Shown in pieces: positions 35,842 through 44,344 of a DNA stretch of 64,000 nucleotides. The stretch covers positions 496,001 through 560,000 of the forward strand of contig NZ_ASWB01000002.1 of NCBI RefSeq assembly GCF_000407445.1, read 5' to 3'. The first letter of the stretch is position 1, and each line of letters begins with the position of its first letter. Under the pieces are notes generated by a model. That model was given only the letters and a program-made list of their open reading frames with translations, ran no database searches and was not told the DNA's origin. Origin of the DNA: Enterococcus moraviensis ATCC BAA-383. Lineage in GTDB: Bacteria > Bacillota > Bacilli > Lactobacillales > Enterococcaceae. Position numbers and translations under genes: made by a program.

Positions 35842-38800
35842 TTGAAAAATAAAAGGAAAAAGTATTTATTCGGTTTAGCAAGTATAGTGTGTTTAATTGT
35901 TTTATTGGGTATGCATATTGTTAACAGTTCAGAATCAAAAGTCTCTGCAGCAACACCAATAGAGCCAGATTATAAAATGATGATCGAAGCCCCAGGAATT
36001 AATAAAGTATCTACAGGACCAGCTACTACTGAAATTGGTGGGAACTACGCATTTGTTCTTAAGCTAACTGATGCAGTTACTTATGAACCAATTGGAAATC
36101 CCAAAGTTAGAGACGGATATCAAGGAAGTCCAACAAAAGTATATTACTTTAATAAAGATGATGTAGCAAAGCCAAATGAATATGGTTTATGGGTAAGAAA
36201 TGCTGGATTATATAACGGACGTAGTGTAGATGTGAAATTTGTTATGGATACAATGAATGTTGCTCCAAGTAATGAAAATGCTACCCCATATCCTGAATTT
36301 CCCTTTTTTGCTGTAGATCCAAAAGATAGAGAAAAAATGAGTAATTATGAGGCAGAGAAACAAAATGGTGACGATGCACCATGGAACGATCTTTATTTTA
36401 TGACGGGTTCGTCACTAGGTAATCACAGAGTTTATTATAATCGTGGAGATAAAATTGAGTATCATTATGAGTTTTACTACCATGATACTCAAAAAGAACT
36501 GAAGCTTATGGGTTCTTGGAACTTTAATAATATAAATGTACAGAAAAAAACTGGTATCTCATTTGATGAGTCAGATTTTAAGAATTTTTATGTTATGAAT
36601 AACTCGGTAATTTCATATAAAGCAGAAAGTGGTCAGCTAAATATGTCTAGTTCTGAAACTACTATGAATGATCCTTCAGTTCAAGTTACGGAATTGTTCA
36701 ACAAAGAACAATTTCCAATGTCTATGACTTATTATGGAGAAGATGGATATTCTGGAATGATGGCATTAATGTACTCCACTGAATCACTAACACGTATCGC
36801 TCCAGCTCAACCTATTGTCTATGGTAAAAGAAATTCTGCAGATCACAATGCCCAAACATATACAGAGTTAAAATACTCTATCTTACAAGGGGTAGCAGAT
36901 AACAGAAAAGAAAATAGAAATGATCAAGTTGTCATCGAAACCGAAGTACCTGAGTTTTATGATATTACTGATGTAAAAGTGACTGAATATGGGACAACAA
37001 CTGATAAAACAAATCTATTTTTGACAAGTAAAACTGGTTCAAAATTATTGCTGACTTCAATAGATTCAACATCCGATGCATTTAATGGTAGTCTGTTTGA
37101 TATTCAAATTACAGCAAAGCCAAATAGTAAATTTAACTTTAATCTTACTGACTATGGCTACGTAAACGATGCAAGCAATGTTACTGACAATGGTTTTATG
37201 CTTTTTGAAATGGGGGGACCCAAGACAAAAACTACCTATACCTATAAGGGGTTAGCAAAACCAACTAATACATTGGATTCTGAAGTTGTAAAGGATCAAT
37301 CGATAACACAAGTTCGTTACGATGGTAAACCGATTGGAACAGCCAAAGAAGGTTTGAAAATCCCAATGGGTGGTAATATTGCCACAACTTATCCAAATGC
37401 TGAGGACTTACTTGTCTCATATGATGTTGATACAGAAAATGCAATTGATCGTCCAGTTAGTGTTTCATATGTTGGAACACCACCAGATATCAGTACTAAA
37501 AAACCTGGGGATATTGTAGAAGTACCTTTAATGTTAACTTCTGCTAAAGGCGTTGAAACGCCGATTACAGTCAAAATTGAGATAACTCAAACAATATTTG
37601 ACTTAGATATTGAACATCTTGATGCCGAAACAGGGACAGTAATTGCCACAACAAGTCCATTACCAAGTGGTGAAGAAGGAGTAGAATATACAGCCACTTC
37701 TCAACAAATCGAAGGGTATATTCCAACGGCAGTACTTGTAGATGGCGTAGATAAAACACCATCACCAATAACAGATCCGTTATCGGTTACAGTTAAGTTT
37801 GTCACAAATAAAAAAGTAACATTCAAATACACCAAATTAAGAACACCTGTGATTAAGGCGGAATTTGATGTTAGCCCAACTACGGTTCCAATAGGCGGAA
37901 AAGCCACTTATACAGCTACTGTCAAAAATACAGCAGAAGCACCGACTACTTGGAGTAATGTTTCGTTTAAAATCGATACACCATTCCCTGACAAAATCAC
38001 GCCAGATGTGAGTACTGTTAAGGTCAATGGAGTAGCACTTGAAGCAAGTAAAGTGGATTTCGATCCATTGACTAAAGAATTTAAAATCGATCTAAGTGAT
38101 TTGGATTTAGACGAGAACGAGGCAGTGATTAAATATGACGTTATTGTTGCGGCAGATGCTGCCGTTCAGGTTGTAAATCAAACGTATACTGTGTCGGGAT
38201 CAGCTGGAGACGGTTCCAAAGCTTCTCAACAATCTAATTCAACTAGTTTGAACGTAATACGTGGTGAAAGCCAGTTAAATGTTCTTTATAGGAAAAAAGA
38301 TGAAAATAATAATGATGTGAAAATGGATCCAGATCGTGATGCAATCACTACTCAAAAGGATGGTACAGCGTTTGATGTCACACCTGAAACGTTTGATGGA
38401 TATGTTTTAGATAAAATTATTGTTGATGGTCAAGCATTACCCGAACCATTGCCAACATCTGTCAAAGGGAAATACGGAGAGATTTCAACGATTGAATTCC
38501 ACTATAAAGGAACATTATTGATCACATCTGCACCAACGCTGCTTGATTTTGAGATGAACGAAGCAAGCGCAAAAAATCTTCGCGTAGAAAGTGCTAAAAC
38601 GGACAAGGATTTAGTCGTTACTGATACACGTTCAACAAAACAGCGTTGGTATTTATACGCCAAAGTAACGGAAGATTTTAAAACAACTGATGGATCGAAT
38701 AAGACTCTTTCAGGAATTTTACGGTATAACGATGGCGGAACAACTGAAAAGAATTTCCCAGTAGACCAAAATCAATTGTTGACATCACCTGATAATTTTT

Positions 38801-38946
38801 CAGATACGAAGTATAACATTAGTCAAACATGGTCTGCTAAAGGGAAAGGGTTTAAAGTTGAAATTCCAGGAGATTATGTCAAAAAGTTAGGCGAGTATCG
38901 AGCAAAAATTGTTTATACATTAAGTGAAGTACCAAATCTTCCTTAA
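35842..38946 (+). CDS. Large multidomain surface protein with WxL-like C-terminus
   Basis: A 1034-residue exported protein. Signal peptide residues 1-37 (ending SAA). A large N-terminal domain of unknown fold reaches about residue 480. It is followed by a Bacterial-Ig-like part, a MucBP-like repeat (about 580-665, 'DLDIEHLDAETGTVIATTSPL...GYIPTAVLVDG'), an isopeptide/DUF11-like domain (about 675-805), a second MucBP-like repeat and a C-terminal WxL-like domain. There the first motif is RWYLYAKV and the final one reads YTLSEVP, with Tyr in place of Trp. TTG 35842, seven bases after GGAGGTG, is preferred over an upstream in-frame start. Confidence 0.82.
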   Translation: MKNKRKKYLFGLASIVCLIVLLGMHIVNSSESKVSAATPIEPDYKMMIEAPGINKVSTGPATTEIGGNYAFVLKLTDAVTYEPIGNPKVRDGYQGSPTKVYYFNKDDVAKPNEYGLWVRNAGLYNGRSVDVKFVMDTMNVAPSNENATPYPEFPFFAVDPKDREKMSNYEAEKQNGDDAPWNDLYFMTGSSLGNHRVYYNRGDKIEYHYEFYYHDTQKELKLMGSWNFNNINVQKKTGISFDESDFKNFYVMNNSVISYKAESGQLNMSSSETTMNDPSVQVTELFNKEQFPMSMTYYGEDGYSGMMALMYSTESLTRIAPAQPIVYGKRNSADHNAQTYTELKYSILQGVADNRKENRNDQVVIETEVPEFYDITDVKVTEYGTTTDKTNLFLTSKTGSKLLLTSIDSTSDAFNGSLFDIQITAKPNSKFNFNLTDYGYVNDASNVTDNGFMLFEMGGPKTKTTYTYKGLAKPTNTLDSEVVKDQSITQVRYDGKPIGTAKEGLKIPMGGNIATTYPNAEDLLVSYDVDTENAIDRPVSVSYVGTPPDISTKKPGDIVEVPLMLTSAKGVETPITVKIEITQTIFDLDIEHLDAETGTVIATTSPLPSGEEGVEYTATSQQIEGYIPTAVLVDGVDKTPSPITDPLSVTVKFVTNKKVTFKYTKLRTPVIKAEFDVSPTTVPIGGKATYTATVKNTAEAPTTWSNVSFKIDTPFPDKITPDVSTVKVNGVALEASKVDFDPLTKEFKIDLSDLDLDENEAVIKYDVIVAADAAVQVVNQTYTVSGSAGDGSKASQQSNSTSLNVIRGESQLNVLYRKKDENNNDVKMDPDRDAITTQKDGTAFDVTPETFDGYVLDKIIVDGQALPEPLPTSVKGKYGEISTIEFHYKGTLLITSAPTLLDFEMNEASAKNLRVESAKTDKDLVVTDTRSTKQRWYLYAKVTEDFKTTDGSNKTLSGILRYNDGGTTEKNFPVDQNQLLTSPDNFSDTKYNISQTWSAKGKGFKVEIPGDYVKKLGEYRAKIVYTLSEVPNLP

Positions 38947-38959
38947 AGCGAAGGAGAAA

Positions 38960-39310
38960 ATGTCAATGATGAAAAAAAGAAATTCTTTATATATTGGCCT
39001 AATTTTACTCGCTTTAACGGGAGGAATATTGGGTATGTTCACTACGTCTGTTTATGGGGAAGAGGCTGCGGTGCAAACGAATGGTGAGATTGTTTTTTCT
39101 ACGGAGAGTAGTGGACCAAGTCCAAGTACATCACCTTCAGAAACGACAACATCTAGTAGTGGACCGATTAAAAAGCCAGCTGGAAAATATCCTTCAACGG
39201 GTGAACTTGTAATGAAAAGCCTAACGATTAGTGGATTAGTTTTAGCAGCTTTTGTAGTCATCTTTTATCTTATTAAAAGAAAAAAAGATGCAAGTGAAAA
39301 GGAGGGATAA
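38960..39310 (+). CDS. Small sortase-anchored surface protein (CscD-like, YPSTG motif)
   Basis: A 116-residue protein: signal peptide about 1-30, a short Ser/Pro/Thr-rich stalk (PSPSTSPSETTTSSS), the sorting motif YPSTGE, a hydrophobic span and the positive tail KRKKDASEKEG. The motif departs from LPXTG at the first residue. Small LPXTG proteins of this kind (CscD) are standard members of WxL clusters in Lactobacillus plantarum and enterococci. ATG 38960 follows AAGGAG; an open upstream extension overlaps the previous gene and lacks an SD. Confidence 0.8.
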   Translation: MSMMKKRNSLYIGLILLALTGGILGMFTTSVYGEEAAVQTNGEIVFSTESSGPSPSTSPSETTTSSSGPIKKPAGKYPSTGELVMKSLTISGLVLAAFVVIFYLIKRKKDASEKEG

Positions 39311-39314
39311 GCAA

Positions 39315-40118
39315 TTGAAGAAAAAGACATTTTTAACAGTTATTTTTCTTGGATCCCTGTTACTTGCGTTTTTATATGCGAAGCCTACTTACGCTAAAGA
39401 ATCTTCATTATCTGGAGTTGGAGAAGTTGAGTTAAAAGGATACAAAGAAGATCATTCGATTATCCGAGATCCTGAAAATCCTAAAGTAGAAGTTGATCCA
39501 GGTGAATCACCACAAACTCAAGGAGACTTACGGATTGATTTTGTACCAAAACTTAATTTTAGTACGGTAATGATTTCAGATGAAAATGCTACTTTTCCTG
39601 TAAATGCGCAGTTATTTCATGGCAGTACCTCTGCTCGTGGAAATTTTGTTCAAGTATCAGATTATCGAGATGATGCAACAGGTTGGACTCTGCAAGTGAG
39701 ACAGGAAAATCAATTTAAGCATGCCACTAAAGTTGGGGCAGAATTGAAAGGTGCAGTAATTTCATTTGATCAAACTTGGGCTAACTCTTCCAGAGATTTA
39801 GCGAAAGCACCAACGGTATCAAAAGAAGTTATTCGTATGAGTAATGTTGGTGAAACTTATAACCTAGCTGTTGCACAATCGGGCAAAGGGTCGGGAACTT
39901 GGAGTATTGTGTTTGGAGCATCAAAAGAAAATCATAATGAACGTCCAAATACATTGAAAATTAGAAAAGACGGTTCTGGTAAAGAAATAATAGATCCGAT
40001 TTTTAAGAAACCTGTGTACACAAATGGAGCCGTTACGCTCTCTGTGCCAGGAGCGACTGAAAAAGAATCAGGCGCATATTCAACGGTGCTAACTTGGGTA
40101 TTAGCTGAGTTACCATAA
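39315..40118 (+). CDS. WxL domain surface protein
   Basis: A 267-residue exported protein: signal peptide about 1-27 (TYA-KE), then a WxL domain with both canonical motifs, GWTLQV (W124) and the terminal YSTVLTWVLAELP. WxL domains bind peptidoglycan non-covalently and interact with DUF916/DUF3324 partners. TTG 39315 follows GGAGGG at suitable spacing, four bases after the previous stop, so it is tightly coupled. Confidence 0.9.
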   Translation: MKKKTFLTVIFLGSLLLAFLYAKPTYAKESSLSGVGEVELKGYKEDHSIIRDPENPKVEVDPGESPQTQGDLRIDFVPKLNFSTVMISDENATFPVNAQLFHGSTSARGNFVQVSDYRDDATGWTLQVRQENQFKHATKVGAELKGAVISFDQTWANSSRDLAKAPTVSKEVIRMSNVGETYNLAVAQSGKGSGTWSIVFGASKENHNERPNTLKIRKDGSGKEIIDPIFKKPVYTNGAVTLSVPGATEKESGAYSTVLTWVLAELP

Positions 40119-40148
40119 ATAGAAACAAAAAACTAGGAGGAAACACAA

Positions 40149-40961
40149 ATGAAATTAACACACAAATTATGTGGTGCGGCGTTATTAGCTGTACTAGGTG
40201 TAGCAGTAGCAGCACCAGGAGCAACAAAAGCAGCACCAGATCATTCAAAAGCAGGCGAAGGTGAAATCCAATTCACTAAAGCTACTTATGGTTCATATGA
40301 TTCTACAGGTGGGGTAGTACCACCAGATACAAGTTCTCAATCAACAACGGATACTGATCCAACTAAACTATTAGATGGTGAATTCGTTGTTCAAGGGATG
40401 TCAAAATTAGTCTTTAACGAACAACAAGCAACAACAGGTGCTATCAAGTCTTGGGCAAAACCAACAACTGCCAATTCAGTTGGAGCGAATGACCATGTAG
40501 GAAGACGTGCAAACTGGGTTCAATTCAAAGATGACCGCCTTGTAGATGATCGTACGTATGAATTGTCAGCTACACTTGTAGATTCAGATGGTAAAGGTGC
40601 ATTCAAATTTGAAGATACTGCAAATAATAAAACAAGAAGTATCGCTGGGGCAACGATTGATTACAAAAATACAAGATTAGAAGCACATGAAGATAATCTT
40701 GCACTTGCACCAAGCACAAGTGGTCTACAACCTACACTTCATTTAGCTGAAAATACGAAAGCTAAATTGCTTACAGTTAACGAAAACAACACTGGTAAAG
40801 GCCGTGGAAAATACGCTGTTTACTTTGGTGATGTCATCAATCCAGCAGATTCTGACAAAGAATCAATCGAATTAAGTATTCCTGCAAACCAAGCGGAAGA
40901 TATTCGTGATGGTAAATACGTAGCAACAATTCTTTGGACACTTTCAGAAACACCAATGTAA
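40149..40961 (+). CDS. WxL domain surface protein with a substituted first motif
   Basis: A 270-residue exported protein: signal peptide about 1-29 (TKA-AP), linker rich in Thr/Ser/Asp, then a WxL domain. The terminal motif is intact (YVATILWTLSETP, W263), but the first motif reads TYELSATL, with Tyr137 where Trp is expected. ATG follows TAGGAGG. It is the last gene before an internal hairpin in the cluster and may be one of its most abundant products. Confidence 0.88.
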   Translation: MKLTHKLCGAALLAVLGVAVAAPGATKAAPDHSKAGEGEIQFTKATYGSYDSTGGVVPPDTSSQSTTDTDPTKLLDGEFVVQGMSKLVFNEQQATTGAIKSWAKPTTANSVGANDHVGRRANWVQFKDDRLVDDRTYELSATLVDSDGKGAFKFEDTANNKTRSIAGATIDYKNTRLEAHEDNLALAPSTSGLQPTLHLAENTKAKLLTVNENNTGKGRGKYAVYFGDVINPADSDKESIELSIPANQAEDIRDGKYVATILWTLSETPM

Positions 40962-41001
40962 TCTGAGTAAAACGAGAATTGGATAGGTATTATAAAAAAA
41001 G

Positions 41002-41026
41002 ATTCACCGGTGATCTACCGGTGAAT
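41002..41026 (+). other. Intercistronic hairpin in the WxL cluster
   Basis: Perfect 10-bp stem ATTCACCGGT-gatct-ACCGGTGAAT, followed by only a short TCTTTC. More likely an mRNA stabiliser or partial terminator than a full stop. Confidence 0.75.
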
Positions 41027-41059
41027 TCTTTCATGATGGAAGAGAGGACAACGAAATAC

Positions 41060-42109
41060 ATGAAAAAAAGAATTTTATTAGGTCTCTTTTTATGTTTATA
41101 CATAGTTTCACTTTTTGGGTTTTCAAGAGATGCATATGCTGAATTGCAATTTGCGTATGAAACTGTGCTACCAGAAAATCAAAAAGGGGACGGGCGTTAT
41201 TTTGACTTACGTATGACATCTGGACAAGAACAAAAAGTCCAAATCATGTTAACGAATCGTGCAGATCAAGAACAAACAATAGAAGTTTCATTAAATGGCG
41301 TGAAAACAAATTCAAATGGTGTTTTAGAATATGGACCAAGTGCATTAAAAAATGATGCCTCTTTAAAATATGATTTTAAAGATATTGTGAAAGGACCAAC
41401 AGAAGTAACGTTGGCTCCAAATGAAACAAAGCCTCTAGAACTAACAATTAAAATGCCAGAAACTAGTTTTAATGGCAAGATTGTTGGTGGGATTTATTTA
41501 AAGTCTAAGCCAACAAAAGAAGAGGAAGAAGAAAATAAAAAAGCCAAAGGGGTAGTCAATGAGTATGCCTTCTTAGTAGCGATGGTCTTACAGGAAACAG
41601 AAGAGAAAGTGCAACCTGAACTTAAATTAAATAAAGTTTATGCAGGACTCTCTAATTACCGAAATAGTGTATTTGCCAATTTTTCAAATATAAAACCAGA
41701 ATTTTTAAATAACATGACCGTAGAAATGGAAGTTATGGCAAAAGATTCAGATGCTGTTTTGTATGATACGAAAAAAGCGGATATGAAAATGGCACCCAAT
41801 TCTATGATTGAATTCCCACTAGAAATGAATGGGGATAAAATGGTAGCCGGTGATTATAAAGCCCATATGTTGGTCACAAGTGATGACAAAAAATGGGAAT
41901 GGACAGAAAACTTCACAATCACAAATGAAGAAGCAGATAAATATAATGCACAGGACGTTTCTTTGATTCAGGAACCAGGAATTAATTGGAAATTAGTGGC
42001 CTTAATTGGGGCGGGGATTTTCTTAGCATTTCTACTTATTTTCTTTGGTATTCGAGCATACAATAAGAAGAATAAAAAAAGGAATAAGAAGAAAAAAAAG
42101 AAAAAATAG
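41060..42109 (+). CDS. DUF916/DUF3324 WxL-associated membrane protein (CscA-like)
   Basis: A 349-residue protein: signal peptide about 1-27, an extracellular DUF916 domain ('FAYETVLPENQKGDGRYFDLRM', the peptidoglycan-binding half), a DUF3324 domain, one transmembrane helix (about 312-332) and a very basic cytosolic tail of Lys/Asn/Arg. In the CscA family these proteins anchor WxL partners at the cell surface. ATG 41060 is chosen because the signal peptide begins there; the upstream open frame crosses a hairpin. Confidence 0.88.
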   Translation: MKKRILLGLFLCLYIVSLFGFSRDAYAELQFAYETVLPENQKGDGRYFDLRMTSGQEQKVQIMLTNRADQEQTIEVSLNGVKTNSNGVLEYGPSALKNDASLKYDFKDIVKGPTEVTLAPNETKPLELTIKMPETSFNGKIVGGIYLKSKPTKEEEEENKKAKGVVNEYAFLVAMVLQETEEKVQPELKLNKVYAGLSNYRNSVFANFSNIKPEFLNNMTVEMEVMAKDSDAVLYDTKKADMKMAPNSMIEFPLEMNGDKMVAGDYKAHMLVTSDDKKWEWTENFTITNEEADKYNAQDVSLIQEPGINWKLVALIGAGIFLAFLLIFFGIRAYNKKNKKRNKKKKKKK

Positions 42110-42130
42110 AGTGAAGGAGGTTATTATACC

Positions 42131-42799
42131 GTGAGTCTACTAGACTGGCTTTTCATTGGGCAACTTTCCTTTGCAACTCTTTGTTTTTTGTTTATCTTTT
42201 TTTTCGGTTTCTATTCTATGACAATTAGCAAAGAACTAAAAAAAAGAAAATGGCGGAAGCGACCTAAAAATAAAGTAAAACGAAAACACTGGATAAAAGC
42301 GCGAAAACAGTTAGAAAACAGGCGCAAACGTTTTAACAGAATCAGCGTTATTTCTCTGTTATTGGTTGTAATAATGTCTGGAAGTGCTTTTTACTCTCGT
42401 TATTATCAGATGACTCATTTGACTGCCGATGATGCAAAAGGCGTCGTTCAAGGTTATTTTATGACGGAAGATATCGAAAAAAAGTTGGAGACGATGAGAG
42501 ACGGTGGCAGTATTGAAAAAGAATATCCAGCATATCAAGAAATCAGTTCTTTATTAGTAACCTACAGCAATCGATCTGTTTCGGATGGATTATCTGAAGA
42601 AGGAAAGAGATTATTGACGCGTTACAATGTTGGGATGAAAAACTTAGGCATGAATCTGCATAGTTTATCCGAACAACAGTTAGAAAATAAAGAAACAATC
42701 GATGGTTATTTAAAAGATATTCAAAAAATGAAAAAACAGCAGAAAGAAGTTTTCAAATATTTTAGGGTAAATGAGTCAGCATTAAAAAGAAAAAGTTAA
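42131..42799 (+). CDS. WxL-cluster membrane protein of unknown function
   Basis: A 222-residue protein not matched to any family. It has two hydrophobic helices (about 8-30 and 73-93) separated by a highly basic loop (KKRKWRKRPKNKVKRKHWIKARK). A C-terminal, mostly helical, probably extracellular region of about 125 residues follows. GTG start after GAAGGAGG. Position between DUF916 and the signal-peptidase pair suggests a role in export or assembly of the surface proteins, but that is inference. Confidence 0.7.
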   Translation: MSLLDWLFIGQLSFATLCFLFIFFFGFYSMTISKELKKRKWRKRPKNKVKRKHWIKARKQLENRRKRFNRISVISLLLVVIMSGSAFYSRYYQMTHLTADDAKGVVQGYFMTEDIEKKLETMRDGGSIEKEYPAYQEISSLLVTYSNRSVSDGLSEEGKRLLTRYNVGMKNLGMNLHSLSEQQLENKETIDGYLKDIQKMKKQQKEVFKYFRVNESALKRKS

Positions 42800-42820
42800 T
42801 TGATTGCTGAGGGAAACAAC

Positions 42821-43564
42821 ATGAAACAGACAAAAAAAACTAGAAAAAAAAAGCAGCCTCTCAAAAAATCAACAGATAGCAAAAGAACAAATCAATCGAA
42901 AAAAAAATCAAAGAATCTAGCTGTACAGACAAAAAATAGAAGTAAACAATCGAATAATCGTACAAAAAAGCCCTCTTTAGGAAAGAAAAAGCACAAAAAA
43001 GTGCATATCAATCGAAAAAAAGAAAAACAACGGCAACTTATAAAAGAAATTATTGTCAGCCTAATACTTTTAGTAGGATTGCTCACGATCGTTCAGTCAT
43101 TGTTTTTTACATTCCCAACGGTTGAAGGGTACGGAATGACACCATTATTAAATGATGGCGAACGAGTAATTGTCAGAAAAACAAAGAGGATTGAACGATT
43201 CGACCTAGTTTATATCAGAGACCCAAAAACAAAAAGAACAATGATTCGTAGAGTGATTGGTTTACCAGAAGAAGAAATCGCCTACCAAGAGGATCAGTTA
43301 TTTGTTGACCAAAAACCTATTATAGAACGGTTTTTGAAGAAAGAATTAAATGAAGCTAAAGTTGAGAAACGATTATTGACAGATGATTTCAGCTTGAGAA
43401 CTGTCACGGATGAAAGCCGTTTACCAAAAGATAGTTATTTTGTTTTGGGTGATAATCGGCATTATGCTGCAGATAGTCGTAATTTTGGTTGGGTTGAGAA
43501 AAAAGATATTTTAGGTGTTGTAAAAGTTAGGATCGCACCATTGCATCAACTAAAACAATTTTAA
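42821..43564 (+). CDS. Signal peptidase I paralogue lacking catalytic Ser and Lys
   Basis: A 247-residue S26-family protein: Lys-rich cytosolic segment (1-73), one helix (about 76-98), extracytoplasmic catalytic fold. The active-site serine is replaced: GYGMTPLL (Gly105) where S-M-x-P is expected. The general-base lysine is Arg143 (MIRRVIGLPEE). The later structural motif LGDNRHYAADSRNFG is intact. A catalytically dead homologue is therefore predicted, as in the SipA protein of some streptococcal pilus loci. ATG 42821 follows GAGGG; next gene is a complete signal peptidase. Confidence 0.88.
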   Translation: MKQTKKTRKKKQPLKKSTDSKRTNQSKKKSKNLAVQTKNRSKQSNNRTKKPSLGKKKHKKVHINRKKEKQRQLIKEIIVSLILLVGLLTIVQSLFFTFPTVEGYGMTPLLNDGERVIVRKTKRIERFDLVYIRDPKTKRTMIRRVIGLPEEEIAYQEDQLFVDQKPIIERFLKKELNEAKVEKRLLTDDFSLRTVTDESRLPKDSYFVLGDNRHYAADSRNFGWVEKKDILGVVKVRIAPLHQLKQF

Positions 43565-43586
43565 AGAAGCGATAGGAGGAATGAAT

Positions 43587-44261
43587 ATGACAAGAGGTCT
43601 TCATTTCTCAAAGAGAAAAAAAACACGACGAACGACGTTAAGTCCAACTAAACGAAGAGAACAACGACCAGTCCTCCCAAAAAAGAAAAGTGAAAAGAAG
43701 GCAATAGAGCGTAGAAGAAATTGGCTAAAAGAAGGCTTACTGCTATTTACTTTTATACTGGTTATTCTTTTTTTAGCTGTCTTTAAAACGCATCGTGTTT
43801 CAGGGAAATCAATGGCACCAACGTTTGAAAATAATGACCGTATTATCGTACAAAAGAATGTATCACCAAAGAGATATGATATTGTGACGTTCGATCCTGA
43901 GATTCCAAATGATCCAAGTTATGTCAAACGAATAGTTGGCCTTCCAGGAGACCAAATTTGGACAGAATCAAATGCGGTGTATATTCGTCCGTCTACTGCT
44001 GCACCGTGGCAACAAGAGGAAGTACCACAATTTATTATCAGTATGTTACCTGATAGTACGCTCAAAGTAATCGTTCATGAAGAAGTTGCTCTCCATTTAG
44101 CGGGGATGACAACGATTCCTAAAGGAAGTTATTTTGTGTTAGGAGATAATCGAGCTGAATCCAAAGATAGTAGAGCTCTTGGACTAATTGAAGAAAATCA
44201 AATGGAAGGAGTAGTAGTATTTCGCTACTTTCCATTCAACAAGATAGGAGTAGTCCACTAA
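43587..44261 (+). CDS. lepB: Signal peptidase I
   Basis: A 224-residue S26A peptidase: basic cytosolic N-terminus, single helix (about 48-66), catalytic Ser75 in VSGKSMAPTF, catalytic Lys114 in YVKRIVGLPGD, and LGDNRAESKDSRALG. It should remove signal peptides on the outer face of the membrane, plausibly those of the surface proteins encoded just upstream. ATG 43587 (seven bases after GGAGG) is favoured over the ATG at 43581. The symbol is given at family level; it is unlikely to be the only signal peptidase of the cell. Confidence 0.92.
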   Translation: MTRGLHFSKRKKTRRTTLSPTKRREQRPVLPKKKSEKKAIERRRNWLKEGLLLFTFILVILFLAVFKTHRVSGKSMAPTFENNDRIIVQKNVSPKRYDIVTFDPEIPNDPSYVKRIVGLPGDQIWTESNAVYIRPSTAAPWQQEEVPQFIISMLPDSTLKVIVHEEVALHLAGMTTIPKGSYFVLGDNRAESKDSRALGLIEENQMEGVVVFRYFPFNKIGVVH

Positions 44262-44344
44262 TAAAGGATTAAAGTAAGGCTTACAAAGCAACAGCGCGTA
44301 ACAGGTGAGCAATAAAGAACGTTCTATGTAGGAGGAGAAATGGC

